Source: Candidatus Shapirobacteria bacterium (GTDB taxonomy: Bacteria > Patescibacteriota > Microgenomatia > UBA12405). Taken from it: 42,334 nt of DNA. The position numbers and the translations under genes are program-made. Where the stretch lies: positions 66,838 through 109,171 of the forward strand of contig JAQWEN010000001.1 of the NCBI GenBank assembly GCA_028704885.1, given 5' to 3'. Below, piece after piece: positions 17,155-26,053 of the stretch. The notes beneath the pieces are model-generated. The model was not told the origin of the DNA. It saw nothing but the letters and a program-made list of their open reading frames with translations, and did no database searches. Each line of letters starts with the position of its first letter. Position 1 is the stretch's first letter.

Positions 17155-19107
17155 ATGGCTAAGACAGCGACAAAGATTGGAAGTGAAAACGTAGAAGTAG
17201 TAGATATTTCTCTTTTACTATTGGGGTTGGATAAAATAAAACAGGAAGCTAATCAAAGTATAGGTGAAAATGAAGAATTAAAACAAGAATTAAATTCAAA
17301 AATTGATTCAATAGTAAAAGAAAAAGAAATCAAAACGGTTAATGAAAAAATAAATGATTTGGCCCAAACAATTTCAAAAAGTCCAGAAATGAGTAGTAAT
17401 AGTGAAATTGGAATGATGGCCAAAAAAATTGAATTAGCAACGGAAGAATTAACAAAACAACATTTACAAGAAGTAGAAGAACTTAAAAAAGAAGATTTTA
17501 TAAAAAGTTTTGAAGATGAAGCAAAAAAAATAAATCCCAAATTAAGTGAAGATCAATTAAAAAATATAAAAGATTATGGCGAATTAGTGGCAAAAAATTC
17601 TTTTGGAGAGAATATTTTAGATGATTATCAGAATGAAGCTTTGGAAACTAATAAAGAATTTGGGCCGGGAAAATTAGAAAATTCCTGGTCAGACTTGAAA
17701 CAAGTGGTAAATTTTCTACAAAAAAGCCCGGAAGAAATAAAAGATGTTAAAGAAAAATATAATTCGATTAAGGATAAACTAAAGGAAATTAAATTACCTA
17801 GTAACTTTAAGGAGGTAAGATCTTTTGAAGAGATAATTTTAAATTTGGGTAAATCCTCTATAGATGATCTATTTTCCAAAACTAAAAATTATTTAAGTTG
17901 GGCTGATAAAGTAGATAAATTAACTGGTGGTTGGCTTAATAAAACAGTAACTAAGGCTGGACAAAAAGTAATAAGTAAAATAGGAAATCAAACTATTCAA
18001 GAGTTTGCTAAAAATGGATTGGAAAAAATTGCTAGTGAGGGTTTTGAAAAAGGATTTACAAATATTTTAAAAGGTGTTTTAGAAGGAGGAATTAAAACAA
18101 CGGCTTCAACTGGTGGGGGGGCAGCAGCCGGGGCTGAAATCGCCGGAGCAGCAGGTTCAGCAGTTAGTGGGGCAGCTGAATCCGCAGTTATAAGTGCAGC
18201 GACTGGAACAACAGGAGGAATAATAACTGGGGCTACAGCTGGCAGAACAGCGGCTGGAGTGATAACCAGTGGAGTTGAGGTTGGTGGAACAGCAGCAGGT
18301 GTTACTGGAGGGACAGCGGCTGGAGGAGTAGCAGCTGGCGGAACAGCGGTGTCGGCACCGGCAGTGGCTGTGATCGCTATAGTTGTGATAGCTGTTGTAC
18401 TTGGATTATTTATTTACCAATTGTTTCAAGGGAGTAGTGTTTCTAGTTTGGTACCACCTAAAGGGAATATTGATCCTACAGAAGAATATAATACTGAGAA
18501 CAACACTGATCCTGGCTATTATGGAACAATAGATTTTGAAAATATTTCTGTTCCTGTATGTAATCCACAGGTTAATAGTAATGCAATTTTAAGGAATATC
18601 GCTTTATCGATTAAAGGAATGATTCCTTACAACCAAACTTGTGTTAAATATCAAGTAGTTGGGCCTTCAGAATACTGGGGAAAAACCTGTACTTTAGACA
18701 ATAATCCTGATTGGCCAGACCTTTGGGGTTTAGATTGCGCAAAATATGTTGACTGGGTTTGGTATCAATGTATGCAACCTATAGGAAGAGGTAGTGATTT
18801 TAATAATTTTTGCAACAGTACTTGTTTATACAACAAACCACAGGTTGATCCAACAAATTGGGAATATGTTTACCCTAGAGATGTCAATGATTTAAGAATC
18901 GGCGATATTTTGCATAAAATAGGACATGCAGCAATATATATAGGTAAAAATGAAGAAGGAAAACCAGAAATAATGGAAACTGTGAACTCTGGATTTGATC
19001 CCCATATTGATATATTAACTAAAATTGAAAACTACGAGGTTTATCAAGGAGGTAAGGTATATGATTCAATAATAAGACCAAAGAATGTTTTTACTAGTTT
19101 AAATTAA
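17155..19107 (+). CDS. Long helical/coiled-coil protein with Ala-Gly-rich region, TM helix and C-terminal NlpC/P60-like peptidase
   Basis: C-terminal LDCAKYVDWVWYQC and RIGDILHKIGHAAIYIGKNEEGK (Cys/His motifs); TM VAVIAIVVIAVVLGLFIYQLF. Confidence 0.7.
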   Translation: MAKTATKIGSENVEVVDISLLLLGLDKIKQEANQSIGENEELKQELNSKIDSIVKEKEIKTVNEKINDLAQTISKSPEMSSNSEIGMMAKKIELATEELTKQHLQEVEELKKEDFIKSFEDEAKKINPKLSEDQLKNIKDYGELVAKNSFGENILDDYQNEALETNKEFGPGKLENSWSDLKQVVNFLQKSPEEIKDVKEKYNSIKDKLKEIKLPSNFKEVRSFEEIILNLGKSSIDDLFSKTKNYLSWADKVDKLTGGWLNKTVTKAGQKVISKIGNQTIQEFAKNGLEKIASEGFEKGFTNILKGVLEGGIKTTASTGGGAAAGAEIAGAAGSAVSGAAESAVISAATGTTGGIITGATAGRTAAGVITSGVEVGGTAAGVTGGTAAGGVAAGGTAVSAPAVAVIAIVVIAVVLGLFIYQLFQGSSVSSLVPPKGNIDPTEEYNTENNTDPGYYGTIDFENISVPVCNPQVNSNAILRNIALSIKGMIPYNQTCVKYQVVGPSEYWGKTCTLDNNPDWPDLWGLDCAKYVDWVWYQCMQPIGRGSDFNNFCNSTCLYNKPQVDPTNWEYVYPRDVNDLRIGDILHKIGHAAIYIGKNEEGKPEIMETVNSGFDPHIDILTKIENYEVYQGGKVYDSIIRPKNVFTSLN

Positions 19108-19109
19108 AA

Positions 19110-19580
19110 ATGAATATTAAAGAATTTATAAAAAAATATAGTATTATTATTTTTTTAAGTCTTTTGGTTATTGTTTTTATTTTTGTAAAGATTTATTTTG
19201 GTGAAAAAAATAGTATTCCTATCGACAATTCTTTAGTCCCCACACCAACAGTAATTGAATCGAAAGGTTTAAGTAAAGAAATATTAACAGAGTATGGAAA
19301 TGTACAAACAAAAGAAGATCTTAATGTGTTATTGAGTAAATTAAGTGAGGATCAAATTAATCAATTACCAGAAATAGATCCACATTATTCCTTGAAACTA
19401 ATTTTACCTTATGAGAGTGAAACATTTATAGTTAAAAGTTATTTGAAAGCTAATGTGTTATTGGTTAAAGCAGTGGGTAATGATTTTGAAAAATCAAAAA
19501 ATGATTTAATGCTATGGTTAAACAAAAAAAAGGAAGGACAAGGGGAAGAAGCTTTTGATGAGGTTGTTTGGGAAAATTAA
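19110..19580 (+). CDS. Hypothetical single-TM anchored protein, end of T4SS-like operon
   Basis: 156 aa; N-terminal TM IIIFLSLLVIVFIFVKIYF. Confidence 0.65.
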   Translation: MNIKEFIKKYSIIIFLSLLVIVFIFVKIYFGEKNSIPIDNSLVPTPTVIESKGLSKEILTEYGNVQTKEDLNVLLSKLSEDQINQLPEIDPHYSLKLILPYESETFIVKSYLKANVLLVKAVGNDFEKSKNDLMLWLNKKKEGQGEEAFDEVVWEN

Positions 19581-19584
19581 AAAT

Positions 19585-20703
19585 TTAGTCTTGTAGTCTG
19601 ACTGGCATGATTATGTGGGAAAAATCGGGATCGGATTGATCACGGAAGAAAGCTGGAGTTAAAGATTCATTTAATTCAATAATAATTTCTTGGCTTTTAC
19701 AAACGTTTAAAAAATCCATTAAAAATTTGTAATTAAAAGCAATTTCTAAAACTTCGCCGTCAACTTTAGCATCAACAGTAGCTTTATTTTGACCAATTTG
19801 AGGAGCATTGGCGGTTAATTCAATAGAATTGGATTTAATATTGAAACGAACAACATTGGCTGATTCTTTAGCAAAAACGGAAGCAATTTTAACAGCTTGA
19901 GTAAATTCGTCTTTATTTAAAAAGACCTTACTAGAAAAAGATTCAGGAACAATTCTTTGATAAGCCGGATACTCGCCTTCTATAAGACGAGAAACTAACT
20001 CTACATCGTCTAGAACAAAAACTACTTGGTGTTCGTCGGTCGTTAGACCAATTTTGATCTTAGTGTTAGTTTTAGCGAGTTTAGTGACCTCTAAAAGGGA
20101 TCTGGCAGGGATAAGAAAAGTGATTTGGTCAGTTTTTAAATTAATAGGGTTAATTAATTTAATTTCTTTGAAAGATAATCTAAAACCATCAGTGGCAACT
20201 AGTTTTAAACTGTCGGAAGTAAATTGACAAAGAATGGCGGTTAAAACTGGACGAGTATCATCAGCAGCAGCGGAAAAAGCAATCTGGGAAACAGCTTGAG
20301 TTAAAACGTTTAAATCCAATTCAAAACAAGTATCATTATTTAATGAAGGGAAATCAGGATAATCAGTTGAAGGATTAGTGGTAAAAGTTGATTCAGTTTT
20401 AGATGAAGATAAATTTAATAAATTATCACCTTTTAAAGATAAATCAATTTTTCCTGGGGTAAGATAGGAAACAAATTCGGTAATCTCACGGGAAGGAATG
20501 GTAATACTTCCCTCTTCTTCTATTTTGGCACCAATCCAATAATTAATACTTAATTCTAAATTAGTGGCGGAAAGTTTAAGACGACCATTATCGGTTGATA
20601 ATAAAATATTATTTAATATAGGCAATTGATTTTTAGAAGAAACAAATCGTGAAACATTAGTTAGGGCTGCATTTAGGTTTTCTTGTAAAAGGGAAAGTTT
20701 CAT
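19585..20703 (-). CDS. dnaN: DNA polymerase III beta sliding clamp
   Basis: MKLSLLQENLNAALTNVSRFVSSKNQLPILNNILLS..., VATDGFRLSFKE, C-terminal SHIIMPVRLQD. Confidence 0.96.
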   Translation of the reverse strand: MKLSLLQENLNAALTNVSRFVSSKNQLPILNNILLSTDNGRLKLSATNLELSINYWIGAKIEEEGSITIPSREITEFVSYLTPGKIDLSLKGDNLLNLSSSKTESTFTTNPSTDYPDFPSLNNDTCFELDLNVLTQAVSQIAFSAAADDTRPVLTAILCQFTSDSLKLVATDGFRLSFKEIKLINPINLKTDQITFLIPARSLLEVTKLAKTNTKIKIGLTTDEHQVVFVLDDVELVSRLIEGEYPAYQRIVPESFSSKVFLNKDEFTQAVKIASVFAKESANVVRFNIKSNSIELTANAPQIGQNKATVDAKVDGEVLEIAFNYKFLMDFLNVCKSQEIIIELNESLTPAFFRDQSDPDFSHIIMPVRLQD

Positions 20704-20962
20704 TGTCTTATATTATCAAAAAATGATTTGAGTTTAAAGGTTTTTAAAATAGATATTTTAATAAATAAAATAGTAGTAATGGTTAGTAGAGGATGTTAAT
20801 AAGTGGGATAAAAATAAAATTGGCGGAAAGAAGTAGAAATTGTGATTTATAATGGTAGTGAATTAATTAAAAATGGTTTAAAAATAGGAATAATTTTGTT
20901 TTTATGTCTTATAGTTTAAATTTGAATTTGGGTAAACTTCGGGGGAAAAGATAAAAATAAAA

Positions 20963-21004
20963 TGTGGATAAAGTTGTGGATAAGTGACCTTATTAAGTGG
21001 ATAA
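20963..21004. promoter_or_regulatory. Cluster of three DnaA boxes (candidate oriC, dnaA-dnaN spacer)
   Basis: TGTGGATAA at 20963-20971 and 20975-20983, AGTGGATAA at 20996-21004; AT-rich flank 20704-20940. Confidence 0.75.
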
Positions 21005-21015
21005 CTTTTGAACGA

Positions 21016-22356
21016 TTAAAAAGAACTTTTAATTTGGTTGATAAGTTGACGGGTTTGTGAATTAGTGGAAAAGTCATTGTGGATTTTGTCTCGAGCGTGC
21101 ATGATACTAGTGTGATCGCGGCCACCAAGAAGGTGTCCAACTTCTTCTAAAGGTAGGTTTATTTGGGTTAGAAGTAGATAGGCAGTAATATGACGGGCAG
21201 TGACTAATTCTTTCTTGCGACTTTTTCCACAAAGGTCACTGGTTTTAATATTAAAATGTTTAGCACAAACAGAAATAATATGACGAGGATTTAGTTTAGA
21301 TGTCAAATTTTGGATATCAGATGTTAGATTTGAAGGATTAAAGAAGTTTTGAACAAAAGGAAGATCTATCTCCCCTATTTGGCCAGCGATAGATTGAACA
21401 CTAATTTCTTGAAGTTTACCTTCAATTTCACGAATATTTGATTCAATATTATTAGCTAAAAACTCGACAGCTTCGGGAGTAATTTGAATCCCCTTTTCTT
21501 CAATTTTCTGACTAATAATAGCAATGCGCATTTCATAATCAGGAAGCTGAATATCGACAGTTAAACCGCCCATAAATCTGGAAACTAAACGGTCTTCAAG
21601 ATGATCAATTTCACTGGGTTTACGGTCGGAGGTTAAAATAACCTGTTTACCGTTCATGTGAAGAGAATTGAAGGTGTGAAAAAACTCTTCTTGAGTATAT
21701 TCTTTACCAGCAATAAATTGGATATCGTCAACAAGAATACAATCTAAATTACGGTATTTATCTTTAAATTGATTCATAGTTTTGGTTTTAAGGGCGTTGA
21801 CCAATTCATTACCAAAAGTTTCAGCAGAAAAATATTTTATTTTTAAATCAGGATTTTTTTTGAGGAGTTCGTGGCCAATAGCTTGCATTAAATGAGTTTT
21901 GCCAACCCCTACCCCACCCCAAATGAAGAAAGGATTATAGGAAAGACCAGGATTTTTGACAATTCCTTGGGCGGCGGCATAAGCAAAATTATTACTATTG
22001 CCAACAACTAAAGTATCAAAAGTGTATTTTGGATGAAGGGAAGAATTATTTGAACGGTTCGGAGAATAAGAAAAAAGAGGAGTATTGTTAGTGTCAGGTT
22101 CAGTTTTTATAGTTTCTTGGACGATAAAATTTAGGATATTGTCCGTTTTAGTTTGATTGTCGAGGGCATTTTTAATAATGTCGTAATGGCGTTTTTTGTT
22201 GAAATCAACAGAATAGGTATTAGGGCAACCAATAGTGGCAACATTATTTTCAATATTTACAAGTTGAGTTTTTAAAACAAAAGTTTGAAATATAGCCGGG
22301 GCAAGACTGATTTTTAGTTCTTCTTGAGTATTTTTCCAAATTCTTTCGGTGTCCAT
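21016..22356 (-). CDS. dnaA: Chromosomal replication initiator DnaA
   Basis: NPFFIWGGVGVGKTHLMQAIGHELL, DCILVDDIQFIAGK, domain IV LLGGRDHTSIMHARDKI. Start at ATG 22356 (MDTERIWKNTQEEL). Confidence 0.97.
   Translation of the reverse strand: MDTERIWKNTQEELKISLAPAIFQTFVLKTQLVNIENNVATIGCPNTYSVDFNKKRHYDIIKNALDNQTKTDNILNFIVQETIKTEPDTNNTPLFSYSPNRSNNSSLHPKYTFDTLVVGNSNNFAYAAAQGIVKNPGLSYNPFFIWGGVGVGKTHLMQAIGHELLKKNPDLKIKYFSAETFGNELVNALKTKTMNQFKDKYRNLDCILVDDIQFIAGKEYTQEEFFHTFNSLHMNGKQVILTSDRKPSEIDHLEDRLVSRFMGGLTVDIQLPDYEMRIAIISQKIEEKGIQITPEAVEFLANNIESNIREIEGKLQEISVQSIAGQIGEIDLPFVQNFFNPSNLTSDIQNLTSKLNPRHIISVCAKHFNIKTSDLCGKSRKKELVTARHITAYLLLTQINLPLEEVGHLLGGRDHTSIMHARDKIHNDFSTNSQTRQLINQIKSSF
21293..21332 (+). 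repeat. Family-3 repeat inside dnaA
   Basis: agtttagatgtcaaattttggatatcagatgttagatttg; encodes SNLTSDIQNLTSKLN. Confidence 0.6.
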
Positions 22357-22361
22357 AATTT

Positions 22362-22413
22362 TAAACCCACCCGCTCCAATTTGTCGGAGCACCCTCCCTT
22401 GACAAGGAGGGCT
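22362..22413 (+). repeat. Family-1 element, copy H
   Basis: aaacccacccGCTCCaatttgtcGGAGCaCCCTCCCTTgacAAGGAGGG upstream of dnaA. Confidence 0.85.
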
Positions 22414-22463
22414 AAAAAATATAAAAATTAACGGTTAGATAGGCAGGAATTTAAAATCGAAAT

Positions 22464-22511
22464 TGTGGAAAAATCGATTGGGTAATGTCTATATTAGATG
22501 AGTTTTCCACA
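22464..22511. promoter_or_regulatory. Inverted pair of DnaA-box-like sequences upstream of dnaA
   Basis: TGTGGAAAA 22464-22472 and TTTTCCACA 22503-22511. Confidence 0.5.
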
Positions 22512-22528
22512 AAAGAAAAGATATCAAA

Positions 22529-22580
22529 TAAAACCCCTTTGTCAATAAATCGACATCTCCCCTTGATGAAGGGGAGAAAT
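22529..22580 (+). repeat. Family-1 element, copy I
   Basis: aaaacccctttGTCaataaatcGACatCTCCCCTTgatgAAGGGGAG. Confidence 0.85.
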
Positions 22581-22627
22581 AATTTTTTCTTATTTAGAAA
22601 AGGAAGGTTTATGTTACAATAAAGCCT

Positions 22628-22768
22628 ATGGCAACAAAACAAACACTACAACGAAAAGCTAAAAAACGTGCCCGCGTTCATGGGTTCTTAAAAAGAATGA
22701 TGGATCATGATGGTAGAAATGTGCTTAAAAGAAGAAGAACTAAAGGTAGAGCTAAGATTACCGGGTAA
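22628..22768 (+). CDS. rpmH: Ribosomal protein bL34
   Basis: Translated by hand: [46 protein letters not shown]; absent from the track because short. Confidence 0.95.
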   Translation: MATKQTLQRKAKKRARVHGFLKRMMDHDGRNVLKRRRTKGRAKITG

Positions 22769-22784
22769 TTAATTATTTAGATTA

Positions 22785-22816
22785 TCAGTTTTTCAGATAT
22801 TCAGATATTCAGATAT
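22785..22816 (+). repeat. Family-3 repeat overlapping the rnpA promoter
   Basis: tcagtttttcagatattcagatattcagatat; last unit contributes TATAAT. Confidence 0.7.
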
Positions 22817-22825
22817 AATTAATGT

Positions 22826-23149
22826 GTGCTGAAAAGAGAAAATAGAATTAGATCTAAAAAAGAGTTTTTTGAGATTAAAAATAAAGGGAGAGTTTTGTAC
22901 TCTCCCCTTTTTGGTTGGTTAATTTATAAAGAAAATGATGATTTGAAAAAGTTTGGTTTTATTGTTTCTAAAAAAATTTCCAAAAAAGCAGTTGATAGAA
23001 ATAGAATTAGGCGAGTTTTGTCGGAAATTGTTCGAAATAACTTAGATAAATTTGAAAAGGGAACAAGATTGGTTTTTTTAACTAAACAAGAAATTTTAGG
23101 TAAAAAAATGACTGAAGTGAAAAAAGAAGTTGAAAAGTTTTTAAAATGA
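22826..23149 (+). CDS. rnpA: Ribonuclease P protein component (GTG start)
   Basis: [21 protein letters not shown]...[28 protein letters not shown]. Confidence 0.95.
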   Translation: MLKRENRIRSKKEFFEIKNKGRVLYSPLFGWLIYKENDDLKKFGFIVSKKISKKAVDRNRIRRVLSEIVRNNLDKFEKGTRLVFLTKQEILGKKMTEVKKEVEKFLK

Positions 23150-23349
23150 AAAAGATAATATTAAAAATATTGGTGTTTTATAAAAAAAATATTTCACGGG
23201 GAAATAATTGTCGATTTACTCCTAGCTGTTCGGAATATACTTATGAAGCGGTAAAAAAATACGGAGTAGTAAAGGGATTATTTTTAGGGTTTAAAAGAAT
23301 ATTAAAGTGTAATCCTTTTTCCAAAGGCGGAACGGATTTGGTAGAATAA
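23146..23349 (+). CDS. yidD: Membrane protein insertion efficiency factor YidD
   Basis: [52 protein letters not shown]. Confidence 0.95.
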   Translation: MKKIILKILVFYKKNISRGNNCRFTPSCSEYTYEAVKKYGVVKGLFLGFKRILKCNPFSKGGTDLVE

Positions 23350-23371
23350 GAAATCCGAAGACGAATTTCTT
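23348..23371 (+). terminator. Hairpin AAGAAAT...ATTTCTT directly at the yidD stop codon
   Basis: 7-bp stem with inner CG/CG pairs; no strong T-run, so terminator role is tentative. Confidence 0.35.
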
Positions 23372-23422
23372 GTTACGCACTGAATTCACTTCGTTCATTT
23401 ATTAATATCTTGTAATAATATT

Positions 23423-24214
23423 ATGAATTTATTTATAGCACCGTTTGTTAATGCCCTGTTTGGAGTTTACTACTTGATTGGTGATTTTGGATTATCAATT
23501 ATTATAGTGACAATTGTAATTAGGCTAATTTTATTGCCATTGGTGATGCCAAGTTTGAAATCGGCACAAAAAATTAGAGAATTACAACCTAAATTAAATA
23601 AACTAAAGGAAAAATTTGGAAGTGATAAAAAAGCTTTGGCGACAGCCCAGATGGAGCTTTATAAAATTGAAGGAGTTAACCCAATGTCTGGATGTTTACC
23701 GCAAATATTACAAATAGCAGTGTTACTTTTGTTCTTTTCAGCTTTTAATATGGTGACTAATTTTTCGAGCGGGAAAGGAAGTTTAGATCAAGTTAATGCT
23801 CAATTAATTCAATCTTTTAAAATTGATCAAAGTTTTAAATTTGATCTAAATTTTTTAGGATCTAATTTATTACAAACTCCAGCAAAGATATTTACTCAAG
23901 GATTTAGTGTTGGTTGGATATTACCATTCATATTATTGGTAGGTTCGGGAGCTTTACAATTTTGGAGTGCTAAATTAATGATGCCAGCACCAAAAGTGAG
24001 TGAATCAATTGTCAAAGAAACTAATAAAGATAAGGAAGACGATATGATGGCGGCAATGAGAACACAATCAACTTATTTCATGCCATTAATGACAATTTTT
24101 ATTGGTTGGAATTTTTCATTAGGATTACTCCTCTATTGGTTTACCACCTCAGGTTTGATGATAGTTCAGCAGCTGGTGGTGAATAAAATGAATAAAACCC
24201 CTCAGTCCCGATAA
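23423..24214 (+). CDS. yidC: YidC/Oxa1 membrane protein insertase
   Basis: FGLSIIIVTIVIRLILLPLVMPSLKSAQKIRELQPKLNKLKEKFG..., ALLLYWFTTSGLMIVQQ-type C-terminal helix. Confidence 0.95.
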   Translation: MNLFIAPFVNALFGVYYLIGDFGLSIIIVTIVIRLILLPLVMPSLKSAQKIRELQPKLNKLKEKFGSDKKALATAQMELYKIEGVNPMSGCLPQILQIAVLLLFFSAFNMVTNFSSGKGSLDQVNAQLIQSFKIDQSFKFDLNFLGSNLLQTPAKIFTQGFSVGWILPFILLVGSGALQFWSAKLMMPAPKVSESIVKETNKDKEDDMMAAMRTQSTYFMPLMTIFIGWNFSLGLLLYWFTTSGLMIVQQLVVNKMNKTPQSR

Positions 24215-24247
24215 ATCGGGACAGCTCCCCTTGAGGAAAGGGAGCAG
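24194..24247 (+). repeat. Family-1 element, copy J (overlaps yidC 3' end)
   Basis: aaaacccctcaGTCCCGAT-aa-ATCGGGACaGCTCCCCTTgaggaAAGGGAGC. Confidence 0.88.
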
Positions 24248-24283
24248 TCTATTTTTATATATTTTCATGTTAAAATAGCGACT

Positions 24284-24751
24284 ATGGATAATAAAAAAAG
24301 AAATGAAACAATTTTAAAACTCACTTGTGAGTTGTTGGAAAAAATGAATTTTGAGGTGGAAAAAGCCTTTGTGGAAGATATGGATGGAGAGGAAAGCCAA
24401 GCAATGGTCGGAATTACAGTTAGTAATCCAGCCGGGTTAATCGGTTTTCGAGGTCGAAATTTAGCGGCAATTCAATTTGTTTTATCTTTAATTATCAGAT
24501 CACAAATTGGAGAAGGAATTAGAGTACTTTTAGATGTAAATAATTATCGAAGCGAACAAAAAGTTAGATTGGAGGGAATGGTAAAAAATTTGGCAGAAAA
24601 AGTTTTAGCAACTGGAAAAGAAGTATCGATGGCTAATATGAGTTCTTACGAAAGAAGACTTTGTCATATGGTTTTAGCAGAAATTGAAGGGGTAACTAGT
24701 GAATCGGAAGGTGAAGGTGAAGAAAGGCATATAGTGATAAAAAAGTGCTAA
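24284..24751 (+). CDS. khpB: KhpB/Jag-type RNA-binding protein (KH + R3H)
   Basis: NPAGLIGFRGRNLAAIQFVLSLIIRSQ (KH), MSSYERRLCHMVLAEIEGVTSESEGEGEERHIVIKK (R3H). Confidence 0.9.
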   Translation: MDNKKRNETILKLTCELLEKMNFEVEKAFVEDMDGEESQAMVGITVSNPAGLIGFRGRNLAAIQFVLSLIIRSQIGEGIRVLLDVNNYRSEQKVRLEGMVKNLAEKVLATGKEVSMANMSSYERRLCHMVLAEIEGVTSESEGEGEERHIVIKKC

Positions 24752-24760
24752 GATAGGGCT

Positions 24761-25981
24761 GTGTGGCTATTTCTGTTTTTACTTTTAATTCCGACGCAAT
24801 TAGGCAGGCATTTTTGGCCGGAATGGAGTTATGTTTTAGGAATTAGAGTTGATTATTTGTCCCCTACTTTGTATTTATTGGATTTGGTTTGGATTGGATT
24901 GGTAATTTTTAATTTTAAATTTGAATTTTTTAATCAATTTAAAAAAATATTAAATTTTAAAATGCTTTTGATTTTGGGATTTGTGGGGATGAATATTTTA
25001 ATAGCAGTAAACCCCTGGGTGGCGGTTTATAAATGGTTGAGGGTGGGCCAAATATTGGTAACATTTTTTTATTTTAGAAAAAATAAAGATTTAATTAAGA
25101 AAAGTTTAATTAAGATTATTCCCTGTTGGATTATTTTTGAAAGTTTATTGGCGGTGGCCCAAATGGCTAAAAATGGAAGCTTGAATGGAATTTTTTATTG
25201 GCTTGGAGAAAGAAGCTTTACTTTTAACACCATTGGGATTGCTCAAATCTCGGTTTTAGGCCGAGGCTTAATTAGAGCCTATGGGACTTTTTCCCATCCA
25301 AATAGCTTGGCGGGATTTTTATTAGTAAGTTTGTTGTTGTGGTGGTGGTTAAAGGGTGGGCGGGCACAAGACCCGCCCTTACAAAAAGTGTTTTGGTGGG
25401 TGGTGTTTTGGTCGGGAATGTTAGGGATAATGGTTTCAGGGAGCAGAACTATTTGGGTTTTAACATTGGGGTTAGTTTTGTTTTTAGTTTTGAAGAATTT
25501 GAAAAATAAAGCCAATATTATTGGTTTGGCATTATTGTTTTTGGGGGTAATGGCCTTTGTTTTGAGATTGGTAAATATGGAATATCAGGTTTCCGATTTC
25601 TTGGGTGGCTGGGATACTGATGGAGTTACAAAGAGAATTCAATTGAATATTTCGGGTTTAAAAATGATTAAGGAATCCCCATGGTTTGGAGTTGGTTTGG
25701 GAAATTTTTTAGTGAGATTACCAGAATTTCAAAAAAATAGTGGAGTTTTTTGGCTGCAACCTGTGCACAATATTTTAATTTTGGCTTGGAGTCAAATTGG
25801 AATATTGGGGTTAGGATTATTAATTTTTAGTTTGAAATTTTTAATTTTTAATTTCAAAAAAATAAATTTTGTTTTTAAAATTATTTTTGGAGTAGTGATA
25901 ATAACGGGAATGATTGATCATTATTGGTTAACTCTTCCTCAAAATTGGTGGCTATTGATTTTAGTTTTGTCTATTGTTTAA
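24761..25981 (+). CDS. Wzy/WaaL-like O-antigen polymerase/ligase
   Basis: Polytopic protein with RAYGTFSHPNSLAGFLLVSLLLWW and VHNILILAWSQIGILGL; GTG start. Confidence 0.8.
   Translation: MWLFLFLLLIPTQLGRHFWPEWSYVLGIRVDYLSPTLYLLDLVWIGLVIFNFKFEFFNQFKKILNFKMLLILGFVGMNILIAVNPWVAVYKWLRVGQILVTFFYFRKNKDLIKKSLIKIIPCWIIFESLLAVAQMAKNGSLNGIFYWLGERSFTFNTIGIAQISVLGRGLIRAYGTFSHPNSLAGFLLVSLLLWWWLKGGRAQDPPLQKVFWWVVFWSGMLGIMVSGSRTIWVLTLGLVLFLVLKNLKNKANIIGLALLFLGVMAFVLRLVNMEYQVSDFLGGWDTDGVTKRIQLNISGLKMIKESPWFGVGLGNFLVRLPEFQKNSGVFWLQPVHNILILAWSQIGILGLGLLIFSLKFLIFNFKKINFVFKIIFGVVIITGMIDHYWLTLPQNWWLLILVLSIV
25354..25385. repeat. GGGCGGG-cacaaga-CCCGCCC hairpin repeat inside the Wzy-like gene (copy K, different family)
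   Basis: Perfect 7-bp inverted repeat 25358-25378; GC-rich island in an AT-rich gene, encodes GGRAQDPPLQ. Confidence 0.7.
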
Positions 25982-26024
25982 ACCCACCCGCCCTGCGGGC
26001 ACCCTCCCTTGACAAGGAGGGCTT
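25980..26024 (+). repeat. Family-1 element, copy L
   Basis: aaacccacccGCCCtgcGGGCaCCCTCCCTTgacAAGGAGGGc. Confidence 0.88.
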
Positions 26025-26053
26025 AATTTTTTTATTTAAGATAAAATATAGTC

